A stretch of DNA of 64,000 bases from Myxococcales bacterium. GTDB taxonomy: Bacteria; Myxococcota_A; Polyangia; Haliangiales; Haliangiaceae. Positions 19,355 to 30,552 of the stretch are shown here, in pieces (positions within the stretch are counted from its first letter, which is position 1; the number at the start of each line of letters is the position of its first letter). A model generated the notes under the pieces. That model saw only the letters and a program-made list of their open reading frames with translations, had not been told where the DNA came from and made no database searches. The translations under genes were made by a program, and so were the position numbers. Where the stretch lies: positions 62,001-126,000 of the forward strand of contig JADJGV010000037.1 of assembly GCA_016707895.1 (NCBI GenBank), written 5' to 3'.

Positions 19355-20662
19355 TTACGGGCAGGTGAGGTCGGTGGGGATCGCGCGCTGGGCCAGCCAG
19401 GCCTGGGCGCAGGCGGCGGCGTCGTAGCCGCTGGTGGCGCGGACCGCGTCGACCAGATCGGCCACGCCGGCGGCCTCGCCGTCGTGGGCGTCGTAGAACT
19501 GGCGCATCGTCGCGTCGAACATCGCGCGGCCGATCTTGCGCTCGACCGCGCGCAGGAAGAGCGCGCCCTTCACGTAGGGCACGCGGGTGAAGATGGTCAG
19601 CACGTCGACCTGGCCGCAGCTCTGGGGCCACGCGATCGCGCCGCCACCCGACGCCCGCAGGTTGGCCAGCTCCTGATCGAGCGCCGCCCACGCGGCGGTG
19701 CCGGCGCCGGCATCGCCGACCTCCTCGATCACGCGCGCCTCGTAGTAGGTGGCGGCGCCCTCGGACAGCACGAAGTCCTCCCAGCACTTGAGCCGGATGC
19801 CGTCGCCGAACCAGCCGTGGGCGGCCTCATGGACGTGGACGCTCTCGTCGCCCATCGCGTCGGAGGCGACGTGCCACAGCGGGTGGTGCTCCATGCCGCC
19901 GTAGGCGCCGCCGCCCCAGTGCGCTGACACCGATCCGACCTCGGCGCCGAAGCGGTACGGGCCGAGGTGCTGCTCCATCCAGTCGAACGCCGCGCGCAGG
20001 TGCTTGGTGCCGGCGGTGACCGCGGTCGCCTCGTTGGCGTAGGCCCAGACCACGACCTCGGTGCCGGCGGTGGTGCGGCCGAGCGAGGTGCGGACGTAGG
20101 GGCCGACCGCCCACGCCAGCTGGTACGCGGCGGCGTCGGTCGGGATGGTGGCCGGGTACACCGCGGTCTGCCCCGACGGCGGGTTGGTGACCGCGAGCGT
20201 GAAGCGGCTGCCGTCGGCCGGCAGCGACCGGCACGGGAACACGTTGCCGCAGTAGTACGGCCAGGTCAGCGTGAAGCCGGCGGCGGCCGCGCCGTCGGAG
20301 TCGTCGTGGTAGCGCCAGCCGTAGTCGATCGTGATCGCGACCGGCGCGGCGCCGACGCCGAGATCGAGCTGCGCGCCGGTGCGCGCGAACGGCACGTCGA
20401 CGCCGTCGGCGCGGACCGCGCGGATGTCGAGGTCGCCGACCTCGAGGCTGGCGCCCGGGCCGGCCGACGCGCCCAGCTCGATCACCGCGGTGCCGCTCAT
20501 CGCCGCGAGGTCGATCGTCAACCCGGTGGCCACGACGTCGCGGGTGACGTCGGCGGTCGGCGGGATGACCGCGGCGTCGGCGCCGGCGTCGAGCGCGGAC
20601 GTGGCGTCGTCGCCACCACAGGCGGCGGCGGCGAGGAGCAGGGCGAGGGCGGGGCGGCGCAT
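19355..20662 (-). CDS. M1-family metallopeptidase-like lipoprotein
   Basis: Encodes 435 residues. MRRPALALLLAAAAC gives a lipidated Cys15. The zinc site of M1 aminopeptidases is complete: HEAAH (His278, Glu279, His282), then exactly 18 residues to the second Glu (Glu301 in LSEGAATYYE). GGMEHH replaces the usual GAMEN exopeptidase motif, so aminopeptidase specificity is uncertain. The N-terminal beta domain is present but short, and the C-terminal helical domain of full aminopeptidases is much reduced. Its likely place is the periplasm or outer membrane. Start at 20662 begins the signal peptide. It is divergent from the phosphatase gene across a 101-base gap. Confidence 0.85.
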   Translation of the reverse strand: MRRPALALLLAAAACGGDDATSALDAGADAAVIPPTADVTRDVVATGLTIDLAAMSGTAVIELGASAGPGASLEVGDLDIRAVRADGVDVPFARTGAQLDLGVGAAPVAITIDYGWRYHDDSDGAAAAGFTLTWPYYCGNVFPCRSLPADGSRFTLAVTNPPSGQTAVYPATIPTDAAAYQLAWAVGPYVRTSLGRTTAGTEVVVWAYANEATAVTAGTKHLRAAFDWMEQHLGPYRFGAEVGSVSAHWGGGAYGGMEHHPLWHVASDAMGDESVHVHEAAHGWFGDGIRLKCWEDFVLSEGAATYYEARVIEEVGDAGAGTAAWAALDQELANLRASGGGAIAWPQSCGQVDVLTIFTRVPYVKGALFLRAVERKIGRAMFDATMRQFYDAHDGEAAGVADLVDAVRATSGYDAAACAQAWLAQRAIPTDLTCP

Positions 20663-22300
20663 GGGGGCGGACGCTACCGCAGCGGCGCGGCGGCGGGGCG
20701 CCAATTCGCGCGCGGCGCCGGCCCGACAGCCCGTGTCGGTCGCGCGATGCGCTACCGTGTCGCGTGCGCTCGGCCGTCGCCTGCTGTCTCGCGTTGCTCG
20801 CCTGCTCCTCGCCCACCGGGCCGCGCGTGGTGGTGCCGCCGGCGCCGCCGCCCGCGCCGACCGTCGCGCCGCGGCTGGTGGTGCTGGTGGTGATCGATCA
20901 GCTGCCGGCGTGGGGGCTGGCCGCGCGGCGCGGCGCGTACCGCCGCGGCCTGGCCCGGCTGCTCGACGGTGGCGTCCACTTCGCGCGCGCCGAGTACCCG
21001 TACGCGATCACCTTCACCGCGCCGGGCCACGCCGCGATCGGCACCGGCGCGCCGCCGCACGAGACTGGCATCGTCGCCAACACCTGGTACCGCCGCGCCG
21101 CGGGCGTCGAGCAGAACGGCGAGCTGGACCCGGCCAGCCCGGTGCTGGGCGTCGATGGCGCGCCGCTGGCCAAGGTCGAGGGCGCGTCGGCGGCGGCGCT
21201 GCGCGTCGACGGCCTGGCCGAGGCGCTGCGCGCTGGCACCGGCGGCCGCGGCCGGTCGGTGGCGATCGCCGGCAAGGCCCGGGCCGCGTGCTTCGTCGCC
21301 GGCAAGCGCCCCGACGTGGTGCTGTGGTACGAGCCGGCGGCGCAGGCGATGACCACCAGCGCGGCCTACGGCGCGCGCCCGGCGTGGGCGGCCGACCTCG
21401 ATCGCGCGCACCCGGTGGCGCCGCTCTTGACCCGGGTGTGGGCGCTGGCCGATCCCGACGTGGTCGGGGCGGCGACCGGCGGCCCCGACGACGGGCCCGG
21501 CGAGACCGAGGCGCGGTTCCCGCACCGGCTGGCGGCGCTGGGCGACCCGGCCAAGGCGCTGCGGCTGGTGCCGGCGCTCGACGAGCTCGAGGTCGACACC
21601 GCGATCGCGGCGATCGCCGGCGAGGGCCTGGGCGCCGACGACGTGCCCGACCTGCTGGCGATCTCGTTCTCGGCCCACGACTACGCGGGGCACCAGTGGG
21701 GCCAGGAGTCGTGGGAGATGTTCGATCTCGAGCGGCGGCTCGACGCGCAGCTGGGCCGGCTGCTCGACGTGCTCGACGTGCGCGTCGGGCGCGGCCGCTA
21801 CGCGGTGGTGCTGACCAGCGATCACGGCGCGACCCGCATGCCCGATCTCACCGGCGGCGCCCGGATCCTGCCGGCGACGATCGAGGCGGCGGCCGAGGCG
21901 GCGGCGGCCGCGCTGCTCGGCCCCGGCGACTGGGTCGAGGCGGTGTCGTCGGCGATGATCTACGCCCGGCCGGCGGTGCTGGCGTCGCCGCGCCAGGCCG
22001 AGGTGCTGGCGGCGATGGCGCGCGCGGTCGAGGCGGTGCCCGGGGTCGCGGCGGTGGTGCCGATGGACGCGGCGGGCTGCGCCAGCGCGGATGACCGCGT
22101 GCGGCGGGTGTGCGGCTCGACGGTGCCGGGCGAGAGCGGCGAGCTGCTGGTGTGGCCGACCGACGGCGGGCTGGTGACCAGCTACCCGCGCGGCACGTCG
22201 CACGACGCGCCGTCGCCCGACGATCGCACGGTGCCGGTGATCGTCTACGGCCCCGGCGTCGCGCCGCGGGAGGTGACCGATCCGGTGTCGGCGCTGGCGG

Positions 22301-24262
<1,962 letters not shown>

Positions 24263-24365
24263 CCTCGGAAGCTGCCTGATCCCGACGCGGTGCGCCAGCG
24301 CGCCGTGACCAACTCGTGACGGGCGCGCGATGGCCGCCCTCGGCTCGGTGCGGTACCACGCGCCG

Positions 24366-25418
24366 ATGATCCGCACTGCCATCCTCGGGCTGGGCTCGTA
24401 CGTGCCCGATCGCGTCGTCACCAACGACGAGCTGCGCTTCCTCGACGACAAGCACGAGCGGCAGGCCGAGCCGACGATCAACACCGACGACGCGTGGATC
24501 CAGCAGCGCACCGGCATCCGCGAGCGCCGCTACGTGACGCCGGGCGTGGCCACCAGCGATCTGGCGGCCGAGGCCGCGAAGCGCGCGCTCGCCGACGCCG
24601 GCTGCGCGGCCACCGACATCGACTGCATCATCGTCGGCACGCTGTCGCCGGACATCTTCTTCCCCGGCGTCGGCGTGTTCCTGCAGCGCAAGCTCGGCAT
24701 CGCCGACAAGACCTCGTGCCCCTGCTACGACATCCGCCAGCAGTGCTCGGCGTTCCTCTACGGCCTGCAGATGGCCGACGCCTTCATCAAGAGCGGCATG
24801 TACAAGCGGGTGCTGCTGGTCGGCGCCGAGATCCACAGCCACTCGATGGACTTCTCGACCCGCGGCCGCGACGTCACCCCGCTGTTCGGCGACGGCGCCG
24901 GCGCGATGGTGCTGGGCCCGGCGCCCACCGACGATCCGCGCAGCGGCGTGATCTACACCAAGGTCCACGCCGACGGCACCGGCGCCGAGAACCTGTACAT
25001 CAAGATCTTCGACATCACCAAGGCGCCGTACCTCGCCTACGACACCCGCGACCGCGAGGTGAACAAGGACATCTACCCGCAGATGGACGGCAAGCGGGTC
25101 TACGTTCGCGCGGTGCGCGAGATGAACCTGGCCACCCAGCGCGCGCTGGCCGAGACCGGCTTCACCTGGGACGACATCGACTGGTTCGTGCCGCACCAGG
25201 CCAACCTGCGCATCAACGAGCAGGTCGCGGCGCTGGCCAAGATCCCGGCCGAGAAGTGCCTGCACACGATCCAGTTCTTCGGCAACACCACCGCCGCCAC
25301 CGTGCCGCTGACGATCGACCACTGGCGCCAGGCCGGCAAGGTCAAGAAGGGCGACCGGGTGCTGTCGACGGTGTTCGGCTCGGGCTTCACCTGGGGCGCG
25401 GCGATCTTCACGGTGTGA
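24366..25418 (+). CDS. 3-oxoacyl-ACP synthase III family protein (KAS III-like)
   Basis: Encodes 350 residues with the thiolase fold. The Cys-His-Asn triad of ketosynthase III is present: Cys127 in DIRQQCSAFLYG, His in WFVPHQANLRI, Asn in FFGNTTAATVP. The glycine-rich end VFGSGFTWGAAIF is normal. FabH condenses acetyl-CoA with malonyl-ACP to start fatty acids, but many members make other products such as long-chain olefins or polyketide starters. Unlike housekeeping fabH, no plsX, fabD or acpP lies nearby, so a specialised role is likely. The SRPBCC gene follows after 10 bases. Start at ATG 24366 matches the family N-terminus (MIRTAILGLGSYVPDRVVTN). Confidence 0.88.
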   Translation: MIRTAILGLGSYVPDRVVTNDELRFLDDKHERQAEPTINTDDAWIQQRTGIRERRYVTPGVATSDLAAEAAKRALADAGCAATDIDCIIVGTLSPDIFFPGVGVFLQRKLGIADKTSCPCYDIRQQCSAFLYGLQMADAFIKSGMYKRVLLVGAEIHSHSMDFSTRGRDVTPLFGDGAGAMVLGPAPTDDPRSGVIYTKVHADGTGAENLYIKIFDITKAPYLAYDTRDREVNKDIYPQMDGKRVYVRAVREMNLATQRALAETGFTWDDIDWFVPHQANLRINEQVAALAKIPAEKCLHTIQFFGNTTAATVPLTIDHWRQAGKVKKGDRVLSTVFGSGFTWGAAIFTV

Positions 25419-25428
25419 CGCTGCGCCG

Positions 25429-25833
25429 ATGACCACCGCCTCGACGCTCGTCGCCCGGTCGCCGGCCGATTGCTGGCGGCTGTTCATCGACGCCGCGGCG
25501 CTGACCGCGTGGGTGCCCGGGCTGCGCCGCGCGCGGATCGTGGCGACCGACGCGCAGGGGCGGGCCCACGAGGTCGCGTTCGAGTTCGCGGCGTCGCGGA
25601 CCTACGCGCTGGTCTACGCCTACGACGACGCCGCGCGCCGCGTCAGCTGGACGTCGCGGCTGGGCCAGCGCGACGGCGTCGCGGGCTGGGCCCGGTTCGA
25701 CGCCGAGGACGGCGGCACCCGCGTCACCTACGCGACCACCGACGGCGCCGGCCGCACCGACGACGAGCGCGCGATCGACGAGCCGCGCCAGCTGCTGGCC
25801 GCGTTCGCGCGCTGGGCGCTCGCGGCGCGCTGA
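25429..25833 (+). CDS. SRPBCC (START-like) domain protein
   Basis: Encodes 134 residues. SPADCWRLFIDAAALTAWVPGLRRARIV is the first helix-strand of a START/Bet v1-like fold, and the GWARFDAEDGGTRVTYATTD region supplies the central sheet. These proteins bind hydrophobic ligands in a deep cavity, and some act as polyketide cyclases. It sits 10 bases behind the KAS III-like gene and is almost surely in its operon, so it may act on, or carry, the product of that enzyme; the ligand is unknown. No signal peptide. Confidence 0.78.
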   Translation: MTTASTLVARSPADCWRLFIDAAALTAWVPGLRRARIVATDAQGRAHEVAFEFAASRTYALVYAYDDAARRVSWTSRLGQRDGVAGWARFDAEDGGTRVTYATTDGAGRTDDERAIDEPRQLLAAFARWALAAR

Positions 25834-25858
25834 GGCGCGCGGCGGCGCGCGGCGACCG

Positions 25859-27073
25859 TCACGCCACCGGGATCGTGACCGTGAACGTCGTGCCGTGGCC
25901 GGGCGCGCTGGCGACCGCGACCTCGGCGCCGGCCTCGTCGACGATGGCCTTGACGGTGGCCAGGCCCAGGCCGGTGCCGGTGGCCTTGGTCGTGAAGTAC
26001 GGCTCCCAGATCCGCGCCACCACCTCGGGCGTCATGCCGGCGCCGTCGTCGGCCACGGTCACCACCACCGCCGCCCCCGCGGCCCGCGCGGCGAGCCGGA
26101 TCGCGCCGTGCCCGGGCAGCGCGTCCTTGGCGTTGAGGCACAGGTTCAAGACCAGCTGCTCGACGTGGCCGGCCGGCATCGCCACGGTCACGTCGGCCGG
26201 CAGCGCGTCGAGGTCGACCTCGATGGTCGCGGCGTCGCGCAGCAGCGTCACCAGGATCGGGATCATGTGCTCGACGACCGTGCGCAGCGGCGCGGCCGCG
26301 CCGCGGTTGTTGCGATCGCCGAACCGCCGCAGCTGACCGACCAGGTTGCCGCCGACCTCGGCGCACGCGCGCAAGCTGGCGGCGGCGTCGCCGTCGCCGT
26401 CGCGCGCGACCCGGGCCGCCACCAGCTCGACGGCGAGCAGCACGTTGGCGAAGTCGTGGGCGACGCCGCGGGCCAGGCGCTCGACCAGCTCGAGCTTCTC
26501 GGCGGCGGCGGCGCGGCCGGCGGCCACCCGCAGCGCGGCCTCGGCGGTCAGCCGCGCGCCTTGCTCCAGCACCATCGCCACCAGGTCGCCGGTGGCCGAC
26601 GCGAACGACAGCTCGTCGGGGCTCCAGGTGCGGGCGGCGCCGACGTGCTCGAAGCACACGACGCCGATCAGCTCGCCGGCGCGGAACACCGGCGCGTCGA
26701 GCAGCGCGCCGATGTCGAGCGGCGCCAGGTACGACGCGGCCAGCTCGTGGGTGGCGGCGTCGTGGGCGGCGTCGTGGGCGGCGACGATGCGCCGCGACTC
26801 GATCGCCACCCAGTACGCGGGGTACTTCGACGCCAGCAGCACGTCGCCGGCGTTCCACTCGTCGGTCGACAGCGTGTAGCCCAGCGCCAGGGCCAGCGAC
26901 TGGCGATCCTCGGCGAACCGCCAGAACCCGACCCGGTCGACCTTGAGCGTGCGCGCGCACAGCCGCAGCGCGCCCTGCAGGGCGACCTCGTGGCCGGCCA
27001 TCGTGACCCGCATCCGCGCCAGCTCGAGCCGCGCGGTCTCGAACGCAACCCGGTCGCGATCGGCTCCTCCCAT
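25859..27073 (-). CDS. GAF-domain sensor histidine kinase
   Basis: Encodes 404 residues, soluble. The N-terminal 180 residues fit a GAF sensor domain (VDRVGFWRFAEDRQSLALALGY, then APVFRAGELIGVVCFEHVG). RGVAHDFANVLLAVELVAARV carries the phosphorylatable His of the dimerisation domain, and the ATPase end has the N box (NLCLNAKDALPG), G1 (VADDGAGM) and G2 (GTGLGLATVKAIVDEAG). No receiver domain or cognate regulator is next to it, so its partner is unknown. It is the last gene of a minus-strand row HEAT-like gene, murJ, kinase, 17 bases after murJ. Confidence 0.88.
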   Translation of the reverse strand: MGGADRDRVAFETARLELARMRVTMAGHEVALQGALRLCARTLKVDRVGFWRFAEDRQSLALALGYTLSTDEWNAGDVLLASKYPAYWVAIESRRIVAAHDAAHDAATHELAASYLAPLDIGALLDAPVFRAGELIGVVCFEHVGAARTWSPDELSFASATGDLVAMVLEQGARLTAEAALRVAAGRAAAAEKLELVERLARGVAHDFANVLLAVELVAARVARDGDGDAAASLRACAEVGGNLVGQLRRFGDRNNRGAAAPLRTVVEHMIPILVTLLRDAATIEVDLDALPADVTVAMPAGHVEQLVLNLCLNAKDALPGHGAIRLAARAAGAAVVVTVADDGAGMTPEVVARIWEPYFTTKATGTGLGLATVKAIVDEAGAEVAVASAPGHGTTFTVTIPVA

Positions 27074-27090
27074 GGGGCGACGGTACACCC

Positions 27091-28662
27091 TCACCGCCGT
27101 CGGCGCAGGCGATCGAGCAGCGGCCGGGTCTCGGCGATCCCGAGCGCGGTGGTGGCGATCGCGTAGACCAGCGCGCCCACGACGACCGGGCCCAGCGCCA
27201 CCAGCGCGCGGGCGCCCAGCCCGGCGTGGCCGGCGACGTCGTCGAGGCCGAGCTTGGTGCCCCACGCCGCGCCGCCCATGATCGCCGCCGCCAGCCCGAC
27301 CCGCAGCAGGTGGCCGGCCAGCTCGCGGTGGGGCAGGCGGACGATCGCGCGGTGGATGCCGAGGTACAGGATCGCCGCGTTGGCGATCGCGGCGACCGCG
27401 GTGCCGACCGCCAGCGCGCGGAAGCCGTAGCGCAGGTGCAGGCTCGCGTTGATCGCCAGGTTGCCCGCGACCGCGGTCAGCGACGCGATCACCGCCAGCC
27501 GCGTGCGGTCGGCGGCGTAGCACACCGGCGCCATCACCTTGACCGCGGCGTAGGCCGGCAGGCCGATCACGTACAGCTCGAGCGCCAGCGCGGTGGCCGC
27601 GGTGTCGCGCGGCGCGAACCGGCCGTGCTGGTAGATCAGCCGGATCACCGCGTCGGCGTCGACCAGCAGGCCGACCATCGCCGGCACGCACAGGAACGCC
27701 ACCAGCCGCAGGCCGTCGGTGACGTGGCGGGCCAGCGCGGCGTCGTCGTGGCGGGTGACCGCGTCGACGTAGCGGGTGGTCGACACCGTCGCGATCGCCA
27801 CCCCGAACACGCCGATCGGCAGCTGCAGGAAGCGGAACGCGTAGGCCAGCCACGACACCGCGCCGGGATCCTCGGACGCGAACGCGGTGTTGATGAAGAC
27901 GTTCACCTGCACCGCCGCCGCCGAGATGATCGCCGGCGCCATCATCAGCGCGACCCGCCGCACCGCCGGATCGCGCAGCCGCAGATCGAGGCCCAGGCGC
28001 GGCCGCCAGCCGCCGCCGCGCAGGCTGGCCAGCTGCAGCCCGAGCTGGGCCAGCCCGGCGACGACGGTGCCCAGCGCCCAGCCGATCACGACGCCGCGCC
28101 CGGGCAGCCCCGACGCGTGCAGGCCGACGCCGATCGTGATCGCGACCAGGTTGAACGTCGCCGGCGACAGCGCCGGCGCGGCGAACTGCTCCTGGGCCTG
28201 CTGCATGCCCATCGCGATCGCGGTGAGGCTGGCGATCAACAGGAACGGCAGCATCACCCGGGTCAGCGTGACGGTCAGGTCGACCTTGCCCGGCACCGCG
28301 TCGAAGTCGCCGACCATCGCCGACACCAGCCACGGCGCCAGCAGCATCGCGGCGCCGACCAGCAGGCCGACCACGACGATCACGTTGCCGACGACCCGGG
28401 CCGCCAGGCGATCGGCGGCGGCGCGCCCGCCCTTGTGCAGCTCGCCGCGAAACGCCGGCACGAACGCCTGGGACAGCGCGCCCTCGGCCAGCAGATCGCG
28501 CAAGAGGTTGGGCACCCGGAACGCCGCGATGTACGCGTCGGCCAGCGTCGACGCGCCCAGCATCGCCGCGAACACCTGCTCGCGCACCAGGCCGAGCACG
28601 CGCGACAGCAGCGTCGCCAGCGACACCAGGCCGGCGACCCGGCCCAGCCGGCGCTCGCTCAT
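27091..28662 (-). CDS. murJ: Lipid II flippase MurJ
   Basis: Encodes 523 residues of mostly hydrophobic sequence, in agreement with 14 membrane helices of the MOP exporter family. MurJ flips lipid-linked peptidoglycan precursor across the inner membrane. Recognised segments are VAGLVSLATLLSRVLGLVREQVFAAMLG, the conserved start with the essential Arg, and FRVPNLLRDLLAEGALSQAFVPAF. Charged residues in TM1, TM2 and TM8 regions are kept. Its start overlaps the stop of the HEAT-like gene by 4 bases (ATGA). Confidence 0.93.
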   Translation of the reverse strand: MSERRLGRVAGLVSLATLLSRVLGLVREQVFAAMLGASTLADAYIAAFRVPNLLRDLLAEGALSQAFVPAFRGELHKGGRAAADRLAARVVGNVIVVVGLLVGAAMLLAPWLVSAMVGDFDAVPGKVDLTVTLTRVMLPFLLIASLTAIAMGMQQAQEQFAAPALSPATFNLVAITIGVGLHASGLPGRGVVIGWALGTVVAGLAQLGLQLASLRGGGWRPRLGLDLRLRDPAVRRVALMMAPAIISAAAVQVNVFINTAFASEDPGAVSWLAYAFRFLQLPIGVFGVAIATVSTTRYVDAVTRHDDAALARHVTDGLRLVAFLCVPAMVGLLVDADAVIRLIYQHGRFAPRDTAATALALELYVIGLPAYAAVKVMAPVCYAADRTRLAVIASLTAVAGNLAINASLHLRYGFRALAVGTAVAAIANAAILYLGIHRAIVRLPHRELAGHLLRVGLAAAIMGGAAWGTKLGLDDVAGHAGLGARALVALGPVVVGALVYAIATTALGIAETRPLLDRLRRRR

Positions 28663-29570
28663 GGGGCGCGCCGACGCAGCAGCGTCGCCAGCGGCACCCG
28701 CAGCGCCCGCGGCGCGCGGTGGCGTAGCGCGGCCAGCGCCCGCTGCGAACGGGGATCGTCGTCGAGCGCGACGCAGCGGGCGGCGTCGAGCAGCGCCCCG
28801 GGGCGGCCGGCCGGCGTCGGCGCGAGCGCGGCGCGCAGCGCCTCCTTGCCGGCGTCGTCGAGGGCGGCCAACCCGGCGGCCGGATCGCCGGCGCACAGCG
28901 CCTGGGCCGCCACCAGCCGCACGTCGACCAGAGGATCGCCGGCGACCAGCGCGGCGATGGCGGCGCGCAGCTCGGCCGGGGCCGGGGCCGGCGTCGCCTC
29001 GAGCGCGGCCAGGCGCACCTCGGGATCGGCGTCGTCCAGGCCCGGCCCGACGATCGCGGCGATCGCCGGCGGCGCGTCGGCGGTGGCGGCCCGGGCCGCG
29101 GTCAGCGCGACCGCGACGCCCAGCGCGTCGGCGCGGACGTCGCTCCAGCGATCGCGGCGGGCCGCCAGCACCGCCCACGCGGTCGCCGCCGCGGCCAGCG
29201 CGTCGTCGTCGAGGTCGTCGCGGATCGCGCGGTCGCCGTCGAGCCCGCCGGCGATCGCCCGCGCGGCTTGGGCGGCCGGCGCGGCGACGCTGCGATCCCA
29301 GCCGCCGGCCACCTGCGCCAGCGCCGCCAGCGCCAGCGGCGCGTCGGGGTGGTGCGGCAGCGCGGTGATCGCCGCCAGCGCGGCCGCGCGATCGGCGCCG
29401 CCCGCCTCGGCGACCAGCGCGGCGACCGGCGCCGCGTCGGCCGCCCGCCGGAGCTCGGCCAGCTCGCCGGCGAGGTACAGCGCGCGCCGCGTCGGGGGTG
29501 CGGCGTCGGCCCCGCCGATCAGGCCCAGCACCACGCAGACGGAGCCCCCGATCGCCGCGGTGACGCGCAT
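28659..29570 (-). CDS. Exported HEAT-repeat-like protein
   Basis: Encodes 303 residues. A signal-like N-terminus (MRVTAAIGGSVCVVLGLIGGADA) precedes a chain of amphipathic helices of about 30 residues each (DDADPEVRLAALEATPAPAP, DPLVDVRLVAAQALCAGDPA), the pattern of HEAT or PBS-lyase-like repeats. Such arrays bind proteins or act as scaffolds; there is no active-site motif. Because murJ follows with a 4-base overlap, its translation is coupled to the flippase, and a role in cell-wall assembly is possible but not shown. The upstream region is shared with the divergent lexA promoter. Confidence 0.72.
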   Translation of the reverse strand: MRVTAAIGGSVCVVLGLIGGADAAPPTRRALYLAGELAELRRAADAAPVAALVAEAGGADRAAALAAITALPHHPDAPLALAALAQVAGGWDRSVAAPAAQAARAIAGGLDGDRAIRDDLDDDALAAAATAWAVLAARRDRWSDVRADALGVAVALTAARAATADAPPAIAAIVGPGLDDADPEVRLAALEATPAPAPAELRAAIAALVAGDPLVDVRLVAAQALCAGDPAAGLAALDDAGKEALRAALAPTPAGRPGALLDAARCVALDDDPRSQRALAALRHRAPRALRVPLATLLRRRAP

Positions 29571-29651
29571 GGTCACTGATACCGCCGGCGGCGTGGCGGT
29601 GTCGATGGCCCGGGCGGCGGGGACAACGGCGCACTTTGGTCGCCACAAAAA

Positions 29652-29692
29652 TTGACACGTGATAGGACGTTCAGTACGGTCATTCCGTTCAG
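29652..29692 (+). promoter_or_regulatory. lexA promoter with two GTTCAG LexA sites
   Basis: TTGACA (29652-29657) and TACGGT (29675-29680) are 17 bases apart. A GTTCAG lies in the spacer (29669-29674) and another just downstream of the -10 box (29687-29692), 18 bases from the first; both are followed by GTACGG or TACGG. GTTCAG is the core of the LexA site described in myxobacteria, so self-repression is expected. A strong ribosome site AGGGGAG precedes the ATG. Confidence 0.65.
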
Positions 29693-29711
29693 GTACGGCA
29701 AGGGGAGCCAA

Positions 29712-30389
29712 ATGCACGATCAACTGACCGACCGCCAGCAGCAGATCCTCGATTTCATTTCAGAATCGATCAACGGTCGGGGCTTTCCGCCCACCCTGCG
29801 CGAGATCGGCGAGCACTTCGGCATCAAGTCGACCAACGGGGTCAACGACCACCTGAAGGCCCTGGAGAAGAAGGGGTTCCTGCGGCGGGAAGACCTGAAG
29901 TCCCGGGCGATGCGCCCGGTCGCCATGGACAACGTGGTGTCCCTGGCCGAGCGGCGCCGGGCCATCGGCAACGTGTCGCTCCTGTCGGACGACGGCGACC
30001 TGTGCGAGGTGCCGATCCTGGGCAAGGTCGCCGCCGGCCAGCCGATCCTGGCGGTCGAGCAGGCCACCGACACCGTCAAGGTCGATCGGGTCCTGCTCGG
30101 CGGGCACCGCGAGGTGTTCGGCCTGCGCATCGTCGGCGAGTCGATGATCGACGACGGCATCTTCGACGGCGACTACGTCTTCGTGAAGAAGACCGCTGCC
30201 GCCCGCACCGGCGACATCGTCGTGGCGATGATCGAGGGCGAGGCGACGGTCAAGCGCTACTTCCCCGAGGGCGACCGGATCCGCTTCCAGCCGGCCAACG
30301 CCAACATGGCGCCGATCATCGTGCGCAAGGCCGAGTTCAAGTCGGTCGACATCATCGGGATCGTGGTCGGCGTCTACCGAAAGCTGTAG
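29712..30389 (+). CDS. lexA: LexA repressor
   Basis: Encodes 225 residues. The winged helix (LTDRQQQILDFISESINGRGFPPTLREIGEHFGIKSTNGVNDHLKALEKKG) binds the SOS operator. The C-terminal S24 peptidase domain has the cleavage site Ala108-Gly109 (KVAAGQPI), Ser144 (VGESMIDDGI) and Lys181 (ATVKRYF). After DNA damage RecA triggers self-cleavage and derepression. Start at MHDQLTD follows AGGGGAG at a normal distance; an earlier in-frame ATG lies inside the promoter. It stands alone, divergent from the HEAT-like and murJ genes. Confidence 0.97.
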   Translation: MHDQLTDRQQQILDFISESINGRGFPPTLREIGEHFGIKSTNGVNDHLKALEKKGFLRREDLKSRAMRPVAMDNVVSLAERRRAIGNVSLLSDDGDLCEVPILGKVAAGQPILAVEQATDTVKVDRVLLGGHREVFGLRIVGESMIDDGIFDGDYVFVKKTAAARTGDIVVAMIEGEATVKRYFPEGDRIRFQPANANMAPIIVRKAEFKSVDIIGIVVGVYRKL

Positions 30390-30552
30390 GCGCGACCAGG
30401 CAACGGATCGGGCGTGGGCGGGGTCCAAGGTCCGTGGCGGTCCGTCTGGGCAAACGTCGCGAGATCACCTGCGGGTCGCACCCCGCAGGGCTGCTAGCGG
30501 CGGCAACTACGTCCTGTCCCCACGGCGGCCGGGCCGTGTCACACTGAGCGCC

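Noticed and set aside
27226..29655. An 809-codon open frame on the plus strand
   Set aside because: Opposite murJ and the HEAT-like gene, both with real motifs; it contains only low-complexity Arg/Gln sequence.
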